Assembly: GCA_018335035.1 (NCBI GenBank) | Contig: JAGXKT010000020.1 | Location: 1 to 34,430 of the forward strand | Origin: Phycisphaerae bacterium | GTDB taxonomy: Bacteria > Planctomycetota > Phycisphaerae > SM23-33 | DNA: 34,430 nucleotides | Reading direction: 5' to 3' | Part shown: piece after piece, positions 1 through 8,572 of the stretch | Layout: every line of letters starts with the position of its first letter | Numbering within the stretch: the stretch's first letter is position 1 | Notes under the pieces: model-generated | What the model saw: the letters and a program-made list of their open reading frames with translations, nothing else | Told to the model about the DNA's origin: nothing | The model's database searches: none | Made by a program: the position numbers and the translations under genes

Positions 1-10
1 GCCGCGGGGC

Positions 11-1762
11 TTACACGTAGCTGTGTTTGCCGGTCATCAGGTAGTTGACGACGATCCAGTTGAACAGCATCACGCCGACGCCGAGCAGGCAGCCGGCCGC
101 GGTGACGAGCCCGCGGCGATGGGCGGGCACCAGCGCGCGGGCGTGGAGGACGATCACGTAGACGACCAGCGTGATCAGCGACCAGGTCTCCTTGGCGTCC
201 CAGCCCCAGAAGCGGCTCCAGGCGGTGTCGGCCCACCAGGCGCCGAGGACGATGCCGACCAGGAGCGTGCAGGTCGCCAGTTGGGCCGTCAGGAGGTTGC
301 AGCGGTCGATGGCGGTCGCGGGGTCGGGTAGCGCGTCGCGTATTGTGTCGCCTGCGCGGCCGCGCAGGACGGCCCAGCCGTGCGCGGCGAGGTACGTCAG
401 CGAGATCGCGCCGGTCATGCCGACCAGGGCGTGGGCGGCGATGATGACCGACACGTGCGCCGTCAGTAGCGGGGTGTGGAGGATGCCGGCGGGCTGTCCG
501 ATGCCGGTGGCGACCGGTCCGAGCAGCACGGCCGCCCCGAGCAGCGCCACGGCGGCGTAGAGCGCCCCGGCGAGGGCGAAGACGCCGCCGCGTGCGCCGC
601 GTCGCGCGGCGAGCGCCTCGGCCGCCAGGGCGAACGCCCCGGCCAGCATCGCCGAGGCGAGAATCCCCTCGAACTGGTTGGTGACCGGCGGCAGATACGC
701 CGGTCGGTCGCTGAGGGCCCAGCGGACGGCGAAGGCGGCGCCGGTCAGGAGCGTCGCGGCGCCCAGAAGCGCCATCGCCAGGCGGCGCGGCCAGCGCCGG
801 CGTGAGATGACCGCAACCAGAGCGGCTACGAACGCCGCCGCGAAGGCGAGGCACGCGACGCCGGGGCGCCACAGGCGGTTGTAGGCCCGTTCGACGCGGC
901 GCCGCGCGGCGGCCGGCGCACCGGCGGCGCGCTGGGCGGCGGCGAGGTCGTCCAGGCAGCGGCGAGCGGCCGCGGCGTCGCCGACGCGCCAGGCGTCACG
1001 CAGCACGCGCCAGGTCAGGGCGGCGTCGCCCGCGTCGGTCGGCTTCAGCGCCGCGTGCGCGTCGTGCCAGTCGCCGTCGCCGGCCGGCACGGGGCGGAAC
1101 TGGTCGATCGCCAGGAAGCTTTGGTATCGCGCCTCGATGCGGCGCAGCGGGATCATATCGGCATCGGTCACTTCAAGCTGCGCCACGGCGTCGGCGTAGG
1201 CCTCGATCCGCGGCGTCAGCGCGAAGTCCTCCGCCGCGGCGCGCCCCGCGGCGAGCAACTCGCGCGCCTCGGGCAGGGCGCGCTCATACGACCGCCCGTA
1301 TGGGCGGATCGCCGCGCTGGCAACCTGCGGGCGCGGCGCGCCATCCGCGTCCCGCGCCAGGCGCTGCGCCTTGGCGGCCAGCAGCGCCAGCGGCGGCAGG
1401 CGGCGCGTGCGGGCGAACTCGTCTCGCGCCGCGCCGTCAAGCCCCGCCGCGATCCGACGCCGCAGCGAGGCCGAACGGATGCGGATCAGCGGGCGCTTCA
1501 GGTGCGCGCCGGTGCGGAAGAACACGTCGAGATACGTCACGGCCGGCGGCGTGCGGGCCGAAGCCGGGCAGGCGTCACCGCACATGTGACTGAGTTGCTC
1601 TCGCGCAACGGTATCGAGGATGGCGACCCGTCCACGATACCCGGCCGCGAGCAATTCGACGGCCTCACGAGGCAGCGCCCTGTTGAACGCTGCGCGGTCG
1701 GCGCCGCCGGCCGGCGCGGCGGCCGACAGAGCAATCGCCAGCAGTATGCTTGCCGGTCTCAT
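11..1762 (-). CDS. ResC/CcsA-type cytochrome c biogenesis protein with large N-terminal extracytoplasmic domain
   Basis: Predicted heme-handling subunit of system II cytochrome c maturation, 583 residues, inner membrane. Residues 1-21 look like a signal peptide (hydrophobic, ending AGGA). Residues about 30-265 form a soluble region with a GRVAILDTVARE segment, resembling the GR-x-hydrophobic-DT motif of long CcsA relatives in Bacteroidetes and epsilonproteobacteria, followed by CGDAC (a CxxxC pair). From about residue 280 on there are about eight membrane helices with the tryptophan-rich WGWDAKETW heme signature near residues 518-526 and conserved-looking His residues. ATG at 1762 overlaps the resB-like stop as ATGA, which argues for translational coupling and against the longer upstream reading frame. 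Family assignment is firm; the role of the N-terminal domain is unknown. Confidence 0.9.
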   Translation of the reverse strand: MRPASILLAIALSAAAPAGGADRAAFNRALPREAVELLAAGYRGRVAILDTVAREQLSHMCGDACPASARTPPAVTYLDVFFRTGAHLKRPLIRIRSASLRRRIAAGLDGAARDEFARTRRLPPLALLAAKAQRLARDADGAPRPQVASAAIRPYGRSYERALPEARELLAAGRAAAEDFALTPRIEAYADAVAQLEVTDADMIPLRRIEARYQSFLAIDQFRPVPAGDGDWHDAHAALKPTDAGDAALTWRVLRDAWRVGDAAAARRCLDDLAAAQRAAGAPAAARRRVERAYNRLWRPGVACLAFAAAFVAALVAVISRRRWPRRLAMALLGAATLLTGAAFAVRWALSDRPAYLPPVTNQFEGILASAMLAGAFALAAEALAARRGARGGVFALAGALYAAVALLGAAVLLGPVATGIGQPAGILHTPLLTAHVSVIIAAHALVGMTGAISLTYLAAHGWAVLRGRAGDTIRDALPDPATAIDRCNLLTAQLATCTLLVGIVLGAWWADTAWSRFWGWDAKETWSLITLVVYVIVLHARALVPAHRRGLVTAAGCLLGVGVMLFNWIVVNYLMTGKHSYV

Positions 1763-2868
1763 CGGCGGCGCTCCCGTCGGCCCACCAGCAGCGGCTTGAC
1801 GAAGAACGCATACGGCAGGGCGACGGCGACGACGGCGCAGCCGCACCAGACCAGCCACACCCCCGGGCGCGTCCGCACGTCGAAGATCATGCGCTGCGGG
1901 AGGGGCCCGTCGGGCAGCCACTGGGCGTGCGTCAGGCGCCAGGGGCCGACGCGGACGGCGTCGTGGAGCGTCAGCGTGCGCTCGCGGCCGGCGGCGGTCA
2001 GCACGCAGCGGTAATCGCGCGGCATCGCCGAATGCGGCAGCGTCAGGTACTCCGGGCCGGCGACGCCGACCTCCTGTGGCAGCGCCCGCCGCGCGCGAGC
2101 GAAGCGCAGATACATCCGCCGCTTGCCGACGTCGACAGGCACGGTCGGCGCATACGCGGCGAACGGCGCAAACGGCACCCGGGCCACGGTCCCGGCGCGA
2201 CCGACCTCGACGTGCGCCGCGGCCGGGAAGGTCCGCCAGCCGCCGCCCGGCATTTCCGAGCGCAGCGGTCCGGCCTGCAGGCCCGTGACGCGGAGCGCCG
2301 GCTCGTCGGGCGGCAGCGGGATGTCCAGCGGACGCATCCGGCCGGGCTCGTCGCCGGCGCGCTCGGGACACACGCCGCGCAGACGATGCTGCCGCCACGG
2401 ACCGGCCGGCGCGTCGGCGACGTACACAGCGGCCGTGTCCGAAAGCGATACGTGGCGCAATGGGCGGTAGCCGTCAGTGGTCCGCACCGTGGCGGCCTGT
2501 CCGGCGACGCCCGCGGCCGCGTACCACAGCCCCCCGCCGGCAATGGCGACGACGCCGAGGTGCGCCGCCCAGGTTCCCAGGTGCGCCGCGCGCAGCGGCA
2601 GGCGGACGACGGTGGACAGGAGCATGACCAGGCAGGTGGCCACGGCGAGCGTGGGCAGCGGCCACCACGCGTAGACGCCCTGCGGGGGCACGTCGAGCCA
2701 GCGTGCGAGCGGCTCCTCGACGACGGACACAACGGCCAGGTGCGCCGCGGTCAGCCCCAGCAGCATCAGGCCCACCTGCGGCGCGGACGCCCCGGCCAGC
2801 GCTACGCGCCCGGCGCGGCCGAGCGGGTGGCGGGCCTCCGTCTCAGCAGTCTGTCCGGCGCGTGTCAT
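1759..2868 (-). CDS. ResB-like cytochrome c biogenesis protein
   Basis: Predicted partner of the downstream ResC/CcsA-like protein in system II cytochrome c maturation, 369 residues, at the short end for ResB. Three N-terminal membrane helices are visible (about residues 32-52, 67-87, 98-122), the third containing the LGTWAAHLGVV segment typical of ResB, then a large extracytoplasmic domain and a last helix near the C-terminus ending in basic residues. The stop overlaps the next start by 4 nt, so the pair is surely co-transcribed. There is no clear Shine-Dalgarno before the chosen ATG, and an intrinsic terminator ends only about 15 nt upstream, so either read-through or an unrecognised promoter feeds it. 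A slightly later start cannot be excluded. Confidence 0.82.
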   Translation of the reverse strand: MTRAGQTAETEARHPLGRAGRVALAGASAPQVGLMLLGLTAAHLAVVSVVEEPLARWLDVPPQGVYAWWPLPTLAVATCLVMLLSTVVRLPLRAAHLGTWAAHLGVVAIAGGGLWYAAAGVAGQAATVRTTDGYRPLRHVSLSDTAAVYVADAPAGPWRQHRLRGVCPERAGDEPGRMRPLDIPLPPDEPALRVTGLQAGPLRSEMPGGGWRTFPAAAHVEVGRAGTVARVPFAPFAAYAPTVPVDVGKRRMYLRFARARRALPQEVGVAGPEYLTLPHSAMPRDYRCVLTAAGRERTLTLHDAVRVGPWRLTHAQWLPDGPLPQRMIFDVRTRPGVWLVWCGCAVVAVALPYAFFVKPLLVGRRERRR

Positions 2869-2883
2869 GGGCGTGGGCCGGCT

Positions 2884-2936
2884 AAGAAAAACCCCGCCCC
2901 CGCGCGTCCGACGATGGACGCCCGAGGCCGGGGTTG
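2884..2936 (-). terminator. Intrinsic terminator after the OmpA-type lipoprotein gene
   Basis: On the minus strand an AACCCCGGCC arm pairs with a GGGGCGGGGTT arm, with an inner GCGTCC/GGACGC helix, followed directly by TTTTTCTT. It lies 20 nt after the lipoprotein stop (2957) and just before the resB-like start, so it separates the two transcription units or acts as an attenuator for resB/resC. Confidence 0.85.
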
Positions 2937-2956
2937 ATTACACGCAGGGCGCCGGT

Positions 2957-3808
2957 CTAGTCGCCGCCGTCTGTGCCTACGACGGCCTCGGGCGTCAGGA
3001 AGCGATCCTTCGAGAGGATCCAGATCTCGACGCGCCGGTTGACCTTATTGCCCTTGCCGCCGGGCTTGTTCGGCGCGATGGGATGATGCTCCCCGAAGCC
3101 CATGGCACCGATCCGCTCGGGGTCCAGTCCGGCGGCCTGGAGGATTTGCTGGACCGCCACGGCACGATGGACGGACAGGTACCAGTTGTCCGGGTGGCGC
3201 CGCTTGGTGGCCGCCTTCTTGATGGGCACGTTATCGGTGTGCCCGGCGACGAAGACGTTGAAATCCTGTGCGGCGTCGGTCTGGAGAATCTCGACGAACC
3301 GGGCCAGCGCCTCTTGGGCATCATCCTGAACGTAGTCGCTGCCCAGTTCAAAGGTCAGGTCGGACTGGAACTTGACCATGCCGTATTTGGGCAGGTACTC
3401 GAGCAACTCGGGATTGGCGGCGGCGAAGGCCTTCAGCGCCGCGTCGACCTTGGTGGGCAGGGCGCTGATCGAGATCGGCCCGGTCTCCGGCGGCAACGGC
3501 TCATCCAGCAGCTTCTGATACCGATCCGAAAGCTCGTCAAACTTGTCCTGCAGGTCGGCCTTAGCGGCCTCGAGAATCTCGATGTCCGCCTGCTTGGATT
3601 TGACCTCGCCGCGGCACATGTCGAGGTCCCGCGACAGATCCTGCTTTTCGTCGCGGACGGTCCGCAGGGCGCTGTGCGCTTTGTTGAGTTCGATTTCCAT
3701 GCGGCGATTAGCCGCCCGGCAACTGTCAAGCTTGGCCTTCGGCACGCAACCGCCGGCCACCAGCGCTACCATCACCACGCTCAGGGCTGTGCCCACGTAG
3801 GTTCTCAT
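2957..3808 (-). CDS. OmpA/MotB-family peptidoglycan-binding lipoprotein
   Basis: Probable outer-membrane or periplasmic lipoprotein tethering the envelope to peptidoglycan, 283 residues. Residues 1-21 form a lipoprotein signal ending AGG-Cys21. Residues about 25-105 are charged, heptad-like coiled coil. The C-terminal half is an OmpA-like domain: GHTDN (189-193) with the diaminopimelate-contacting Asp, R215 in the following helix, and NRRVEI (257-262). Start at 3808 is chosen because it places the signal peptide at the N-terminus and is preceded by GGGAAAGGGA. It could be Pal-like or a MotB-like orphan; no Tol or flagellar genes are nearby. It sits 68 nt after the HTH membrane protein gene, so the two are probably co-transcribed. 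Confidence 0.9.
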   Translation of the reverse strand: MRTYVGTALSVVMVALVAGGCVPKAKLDSCRAANRRMEIELNKAHSALRTVRDEKQDLSRDLDMCRGEVKSKQADIEILEAAKADLQDKFDELSDRYQKLLDEPLPPETGPISISALPTKVDAALKAFAAANPELLEYLPKYGMVKFQSDLTFELGSDYVQDDAQEALARFVEILQTDAAQDFNVFVAGHTDNVPIKKAATKRRHPDNWYLSVHRAVAVQQILQAAGLDPERIGAMGFGEHHPIAPNKPGGKGNKVNRRVEIWILSKDRFLTPEAVVGTDGGD

Positions 3809-3876
3809 GTGATGTCCCTTTCCCGATATCGCCAGCCGTGTACTTCGAAGATCGCAGAACGCAAGGGGCGCCGTCG

Positions 3877-4728
3877 TCAGGATCCGACGCGTCTCATCGC
3901 TTCCTGGCGGGCGGCGATGTTCTTGCCCAGAAGCCAACCGGCCAAACCGAAAATGCCTGCGACCACGACGCCGCCGACGATCAGAACAATCGTGTTTTCC
4001 CGCAAGGACGCCACGAACGGCGGCACGACGCCCCCGACGGCCGCGATAGTCACAATCATGCTCAGCAGCGCCACGATCAGACACGCCAGGCCCACGCCGG
4101 TGAACAGCCCGCCGCCGGCGTCGACGACCTCCACGTAGCGCGGCGGCGCTGCCGGGGCCTGCGGGCGCGGCGCAAACCCCCCCGCCGCGCCGGCGGCCGC
4201 AGTCTCTTCCTCCCCCTCGATCGCGCCTTCCATGTCAATATGTTCGAGGACCTCGGCGCCGAGCGACGTGTCGTCGCTCTCCCGCGTCAGGTCCAGCAGG
4301 CCCGAGCCGCTGCCGGTGCCCTCCAGAAGCACCTGGTCCTCGACACTCGGGGCGACCTGCGTTTTGGCCATCGGATCGGCCGTCTCGATCTCCAGGTCTT
4401 CCTCGTCGAAGATGCTGATGCCCTCGGAGGTGATAACGGTGTCGGCCTTGCTGCCGGGCTCCCGGCCCGACTCATCGGCCTGGGACAAGCTCGCCTGGTC
4501 GGCGGACTGGTCACTCGACGGCGCGGCCGTGTCGGCGGGGCTCAACTCGATCGTGCTGGTGTCCTCGCCGCCGCCGGCCAGGGCGTCCACGTCGGCCACC
4601 TTGAACATGCGGTTCTCGCCGTCGGGGTAGGCGTGCAAGTCGCCCTGCTCGACGTGCTGGTTGAGTTGCTCGCTGCCACCGAGCTTTTCGGCGGCCTCGG
4701 CTTCGGTGTAATACATCTTCTTACCCAT
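3877..4728 (-). CDS. HTH (MerR/excisionase-like) domain protein with acidic linker and two C-terminal membrane helices
   Basis: Protein of 283 residues with an unusual architecture. Residues about 5-50 (YYTEAEAAEKLG ... GENRMFKVADVDALA) resemble the small winged-helix domain of MerR/excisionase-type proteins. Residues about 55-200 are acidic and low complexity, containing LDLTRESDDTSLGAE (145-159), a motif I recall from other planctomycete HTH proteins but cannot verify here. Two membrane helices follow (about 208-232 and 246-268) with a short basic tail. The N-terminal domain would be cytoplasmic. A Shine-Dalgarno (AAGGAG) lies 9 nt before the ATG. Function is unknown; a membrane-anchored DNA-binding or cytoskeletal adaptor is inference. 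Lies 30 nt after the small anchored protein gene and before the OmpA-type gene. Confidence 0.8.
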   Translation of the reverse strand: MGKKMYYTEAEAAEKLGGSEQLNQHVEQGDLHAYPDGENRMFKVADVDALAGGGEDTSTIELSPADTAAPSSDQSADQASLSQADESGREPGSKADTVITSEGISIFDEEDLEIETADPMAKTQVAPSVEDQVLLEGTGSGSGLLDLTRESDDTSLGAEVLEHIDMEGAIEGEEETAAAGAAGGFAPRPQAPAAPPRYVEVVDAGGGLFTGVGLACLIVALLSMIVTIAAVGGVVPPFVASLRENTIVLIVGGVVVAGIFGLAGWLLGKNIAARQEAMRRVGS

Positions 4729-4758
4729 GGTACGGCTCTCCTTGCCGGCGAAGGGCTC

Positions 4759-5142
4759 CTACTCGGAAGGGGCTTCGCTGAGGCGCTGCTGCTGGGCGAC
4801 CAGCTTGCGAACCTCCGCCGGTTCCAGCTTCGTGTTGTACGCATCCAGTTGGCGGTCGTATACGTATGTTCTTGCGGCCAGCAGGCGCAGCGTCCGCTCG
4901 CGTGCCTGCCACTGATACAAGCAGATGCTGCCGGCCGCCGGATCAACCAGATAGAGCCCGTAGGTATCCTGCGTGATGCGTCCGGCCACGGCAAACGTAC
5001 CGCGCGTCGCCGAACGGCGCTGGTCGTCGTCCACGACAACGGGCGCCCCGGCCGACGGACGCACGCTGACTTCGATGAGCAAACAGGTCGCGACGACCGC
5101 CAGCAGCGCAACGACAAGCCATTTTGCGACGGCACTTTGCAT
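4759..5142 (-). CDS. Small membrane-anchored hypothetical protein
   Basis: Predicted 127-residue protein of unknown family. Residues about 7-24 form one hydrophobic helix (signal anchor), and the remaining about 100 residues are extracytoplasmic, with a short strand-rich part (GLYLVDPAAGSICLYQW) followed by a charged helical tail ending near LVAQQQRL. The start at 5142 places the anchor at the N-terminus. An in-frame ATG at 5184 is possible, and both lie downstream of the promoter at 5209-5238. It is the first gene of a likely operon with the HTH membrane protein and perhaps the OmpA-type lipoprotein, which suggests a shared envelope role. Function not recognised. Confidence 0.65.
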   Translation of the reverse strand: MQSAVAKWLVVALLAVVATCLLIEVSVRPSAGAPVVVDDDQRRSATRGTFAVAGRITQDTYGLYLVDPAAGSICLYQWQARERTLRLLAARTYVYDRQLDAYNTKLEPAEVRKLVAQQQRLSEAPSE

Positions 5143-5208
5143 CGACACACCACCCGCAGGAAGGTCGGCAGGCGCATACGGCATACCGCCTTTAACCCAC
5201 GCAAACGG

Positions 5209-5238
5209 ATTATAGACCCGCACGAAGTCGGCACGCAA
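5209..5238 (-). promoter_or_regulatory. Sigma-70-type promoter for the minus-strand operon
   Basis: On the minus strand TTGCGT (5238-5233), an 18-nt spacer, then a consensus TATAAT (5214-5209). Predicted transcription start is near 5202, upstream of both candidate starts of the small anchored protein gene. Confidence 0.75.
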
Positions 5239-5366
5239 ACGCTTTTTTCGGGGATTGGCCTGCCTCCCGTTCGACCGGTCGGTCTGACCCCCGCGGGGCG
5301 CGCGAGACGGGCATGCCGTGCCTCCAGCGCCGATTTCCGCCTTGACGGTCCCGACAGAGGCGCTCG

Positions 5367-5395
5367 TTGCGTCGGACACGGTAATTCCGTAGCAT
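5367..5395 (+). promoter_or_regulatory. Probable promoter for the metallophosphoesterase-yidC operon
   Basis: TTGCGT (5367-5372), 17-nt spacer, TAGCAT (5390-5395), predicted start near 5402 and a 20-odd nt leader that includes AGAGGCAG before the ATG at 5425. The -35 matches that of the divergent promoter at 5209-5238. The 282-nt divergent intergenic region holds nothing else I can identify. Confidence 0.5.
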
Positions 5396-5424
5396 ATCGT
5401 CACGTGCCCCCCTAGAGGCAGCGC

Positions 5425-6195
5425 ATGCTTGCGATCATCAGCGACATCCATTCCAACGTCGAGGCCCTCCGGGCCGTGCTCGACGACATCGCCTCGCGCG
5501 ATGTCGAGACGATCCTGTGCCTCGGCGACGTGGTCGGCTACGGCCCGGACCCGGTGGCGTGCGTCGCGTTGATCCGCCGGCGCGTAGCGACGACGCTGAT
5601 GGGCAACCACGACGCGGCCGTGGTGTTCGAACCGAGCAAGTTCAACATGGCGGCGGAGAGTTCGAGTTTCTGGACCCGGGCACAGATCGAGGCGGCGGAT
5701 CGCGATGCCCGCCGCGCGTGCTGGGACTTCCTCGGCATGCTGCCGGTCAACATGACATACGACGCATCGTCGCTGGGGTTGGGCGAGATCTCGCTGGTGC
5801 ACGGGAGTCCGCGACGACCGGTGAACGAATACGTTTTCCCGGACGATGTGTACACGGCGCCGAACAAGGTCCAGGGCCAGTTCGAGCGGTTCGATCGTGC
5901 CTGTTTCTGCGGTCACACGCACGTTCCGGGCGTGTTCACGCCCGCCCCGGACTTCTACGCACCGGACGAGTTGAACGGCATTTGGGAATTCGACGGCGAG
6001 GACAAGGCGCTGATCAACGTCGGATCGGTCGGCCAGCCGCGCGACCGCGATCCCCGGGCCGCATACGTCCTGCTCGAGCCCAAGCTGGCCCGGTTCATCC
6101 GCGTGGAGTACGATGCGCCCGCCGTCGCCGAGAAGGTGTACGAGATCGCCGAACTCGATGATTACCTTGGAACCCGCCTAAGGGAAGGCCGCTGA
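5425..6195 (+). CDS. Metallophosphoesterase (YfcE/MJ0936-type calcineurin-like phosphatase)
   Basis: Cytoplasmic binuclear-metal phosphoesterase, 256 residues, full length for the family. Metal-binding motifs are all present: DIH (7-9), GDVVGYGPDP from residue 34, GNHD (60-63) and GHTH (163-166), plus the HGSPRRP segment typical of this subgroup. Such enzymes hydrolyse phosphodiesters or diadenosine tetraphosphate-like substrates; the substrate cannot be read from sequence. It has a reasonable ribosome site (AGAGGCAG) and its own promoter. Only 9 nt separate it from yidC, so the two are most likely co-transcribed. Confidence 0.93.
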   Translation: MLAIISDIHSNVEALRAVLDDIASRDVETILCLGDVVGYGPDPVACVALIRRRVATTLMGNHDAAVVFEPSKFNMAAESSSFWTRAQIEAADRDARRACWDFLGMLPVNMTYDASSLGLGEISLVHGSPRRPVNEYVFPDDVYTAPNKVQGQFERFDRACFCGHTHVPGVFTPAPDFYAPDELNGIWEFDGEDKALINVGSVGQPRDRDPRAAYVLLEPKLARFIRVEYDAPAVAEKVYEIAELDDYLGTRLREGR

Positions 6196-6204
6196 GGAGC
6201 GCCC

Positions 6205-8529
6205 GTGAATTTCAGACGACTGGCCATTGTATTGTCGATCTTCGCGCTGGGCCTGCTTGTGTTGTGGGCCTACACGGCCGGACAGCGCCACTGGCGCCGT
6301 CAGGCCGAGGAAGACACGACGACGCAGCCGCAGAAGCAGCCCGAAGATACATCCACCCCGGCAGCCACGACGCGCCCGGCGACGCAACCGAACCAACAGG
6401 CGACGGACCCCGGCGACGACGCCGACGACGAAGCGGAACCGGAAGACGAGCCGGACACGGCCGGCGCCGATCGGAACGCGACCACGAAGACTGCCGTGAC
6501 CCGGCCGGCGGTCGCACGCGGCGGATGGCGCTTTCTGCAGGCCGGCGATGTACAGACGCGCGCGCTGGGCTCGTTGGACGCCGACAGCGGGTATCTCTTC
6601 GAACTGGAGTTGGACAACCGCACGGCCGGCATCCGCACCGCCCGGCTGACCAATTACTACGAAACCGTCGCCGACAAGCGCCTGGCCGAGGAAGACCCGC
6701 AGCGCTATGCGCGCGTCCTGGCCGAGGAACGAGACAAGCCGTCCGAGACGCGTACGTATCACGGCCACTACAAGGTCCTGACGCCCCTCGGCGCCGACGA
6801 CGATCCCCGGCTGTCGATGGCGACGGCCCGCGTGAAACTCAAGACGGCGCAGCACGGAACGATCTCATTCAACTTGCGCAACAAGCGGTGGCGATTTGCC
6901 GGCGGCGACGCCTCGGGGCGCAGGGCGGTGCTGGTGCTGCAACTGGGACGGCTCCTGCCGGCCGAGACGCCCCAGACCCAGCCCTACGTGCCTTACCTCG
7001 AATTGCGCAAGATCTACGAAATCGCGGAAAACGATTACCGCGTCGGCGTCACGCTGGAGATTGAGAATCTGCTGACCGACGAGCACCTGGACAACGAGGC
7101 GCGTCGCACCCGCGCGGCGGAGGATGCGAATCTGCCCGCCGCCCTGGGCCGCGAGCTGAGCGCCAAGCAGATCGATGCGTTAGGCGAGGAGGGCAAGTCG
7201 CTGGCGGTGTGGATCGACCAGCACGGCCCGTCGGGCATTCCGCGCGAGGACCGGCGTCACGACTCGCGCCACACGGCGGTCGGCATGCTGGACACCGAGG
7301 CCGAGGCGGTGGACGTGGGCATGGAGCCGCCGAGCGACCGCCTAAAGGGCAAGAAGCCGGGCGAGCGCGTCGTTGTCGGGCGCAGCAGCGGTACCGAGCC
7401 GATCCTGTGGATCGGCGGCGTCAACAAGTACTTCGGGGCGATGATGTATCTCGTGCCGGAAGGCGACGAGCCGAAGCTCCAGGCGGACAGCTACGACGCG
7501 GCGTTCTACTTCGCCGCCGCGGGCGAGGGCTACCAGACCGGCACGACTATCGGCTTTCGCTCGTTGGGAGGCGCCGAGACGGTGCTGACGGCCCGCTGGG
7601 ACACGTTCGTCGGCCCGAAACGCCGCCGGATGTTCTCCGGCGAGAGCGACCTGCCGGCGCGCGATCTGTACGCCACGCTGGGCTTCGACAAAACCGTCAG
7701 CACGCGATCGTGCTCCTGCGCGTTCGGCTGGCTGACGCGCCCGCTGATGTGGCTGCTGGATCAATTCTCGTTCGTCAATTACGGCGTGGCGATCATCCTG
7801 CTGGTGGCGCTGGTCCGGCTGGTGCTGCATCCGCTGACCAAGAAGGGGCAGGTTTCGATGATGAAGATGCAGAAACTCGCCCCGCAGATGCAGAAGCTCA
7901 AGGAGAAGTACAAGGACGACAAGGAAACGCTGAACCGGGAGATGATGAAGCTCTACAAGCAGGCCGGGGCGACCCCCATCCTGGGCTGCCTGCCGATGCT
8001 GCTGCAGATGCCGATCTGGATCGCACTGTTCACGGGGCTCAACTCGGCCGTCGAGCTGCGCCACGCGGCGTTCCTGCCGGTGTGGATTACCGACCTGGCC
8101 GCACCGGATGCGCTGATCGGGTTCGGTCGGGGCATCGAAATCCCGCTGCTGTCGTTGTTCATGAGCCCGCTGTACGGGCTGAACCTGCTGCCGATTCTGG
8201 TCGCGTTGGCGATGCTGCTGAACGTCAAAATGAACCCCCAGGCCCAGGCGACCGGCAGCTCCGATCAAGCCAAGCAGTCCAAGATGATGATGTACCTGAT
8301 GCCGATCATGATGTTGTTGTTCTTCTACCAGGCGCCGTCCGGGTTGAACCTGTACATCATGACGTCGACCTTCGCGGGCGTGGCCGAGCAGAAGGTGATC
8401 CGGCGCCACATCCAACAGCGTGAGCAGGAACAGGCCCAGCGCGAGACGACGGTGACCATGCCGGGCAAGAAAGCCCGCTCGCAACGTCCGAAAAAGCCCA
8501 AGGGCCCGTTCTGGCACAAGCAGGGATGA
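6205..8529 (+). CDS. yidC: Membrane protein insertase YidC
   Basis: Inserts and folds inner-membrane proteins with or without SecYEG. 774 residues, longer than E. coli YidC (548). One N-terminal membrane helix (about 6-26) is followed by a Thr/Pro/Asp/Glu-rich low-complexity linker (about 32-105), a large periplasmic beta domain (about 110-510), and the conserved Oxa1/YidC core from about residue 522: NYGVAIILLVALVRLVLHP with the groove arginine R538, a charged coiled-coil hairpin, GCLPMLLQMPIWIALF near 593-608, and further helices. The tail is basic, as in gram-negative-type YidC. GTG start, with GAGGAG 5-6 nt upstream. The usual rnpA/rpmH neighbours are absent. Confidence 0.96.
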   Translation: MNFRRLAIVLSIFALGLLVLWAYTAGQRHWRRQAEEDTTTQPQKQPEDTSTPAATTRPATQPNQQATDPGDDADDEAEPEDEPDTAGADRNATTKTAVTRPAVARGGWRFLQAGDVQTRALGSLDADSGYLFELELDNRTAGIRTARLTNYYETVADKRLAEEDPQRYARVLAEERDKPSETRTYHGHYKVLTPLGADDDPRLSMATARVKLKTAQHGTISFNLRNKRWRFAGGDASGRRAVLVLQLGRLLPAETPQTQPYVPYLELRKIYEIAENDYRVGVTLEIENLLTDEHLDNEARRTRAAEDANLPAALGRELSAKQIDALGEEGKSLAVWIDQHGPSGIPREDRRHDSRHTAVGMLDTEAEAVDVGMEPPSDRLKGKKPGERVVVGRSSGTEPILWIGGVNKYFGAMMYLVPEGDEPKLQADSYDAAFYFAAAGEGYQTGTTIGFRSLGGAETVLTARWDTFVGPKRRRMFSGESDLPARDLYATLGFDKTVSTRSCSCAFGWLTRPLMWLLDQFSFVNYGVAIILLVALVRLVLHPLTKKGQVSMMKMQKLAPQMQKLKEKYKDDKETLNREMMKLYKQAGATPILGCLPMLLQMPIWIALFTGLNSAVELRHAAFLPVWITDLAAPDALIGFGRGIEIPLLSLFMSPLYGLNLLPILVALAMLLNVKMNPQAQATGSSDQAKQSKMMMYLMPIMMLLFFYQAPSGLNLYIMTSTFAGVAEQKVIRRHIQQREQEQAQRETTVTMPGKKARSQRPKKPKGPFWHKQG

Positions 8530-8540
8530 GCACGAGCGAC

Positions 8541-8557
8541 GCTGCGAGGGGCGCAGC
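8541..8557 (+). promoter_or_regulatory. Small hairpin before the YchF-like gene
   Basis: GCTGCG-AGGGG-CGCAGC forms a 6-bp stem exposing a purine-rich loop. GCTGCGAGG is also directly repeated around it. It lies in the 43-nt gap between yidC and the next gene, just before the probable ribosome site GAGGA. It could modulate translation, or be chance. Confidence 0.3.
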
Positions 8558-8572
8558 TGCGAGGAATCCGCC

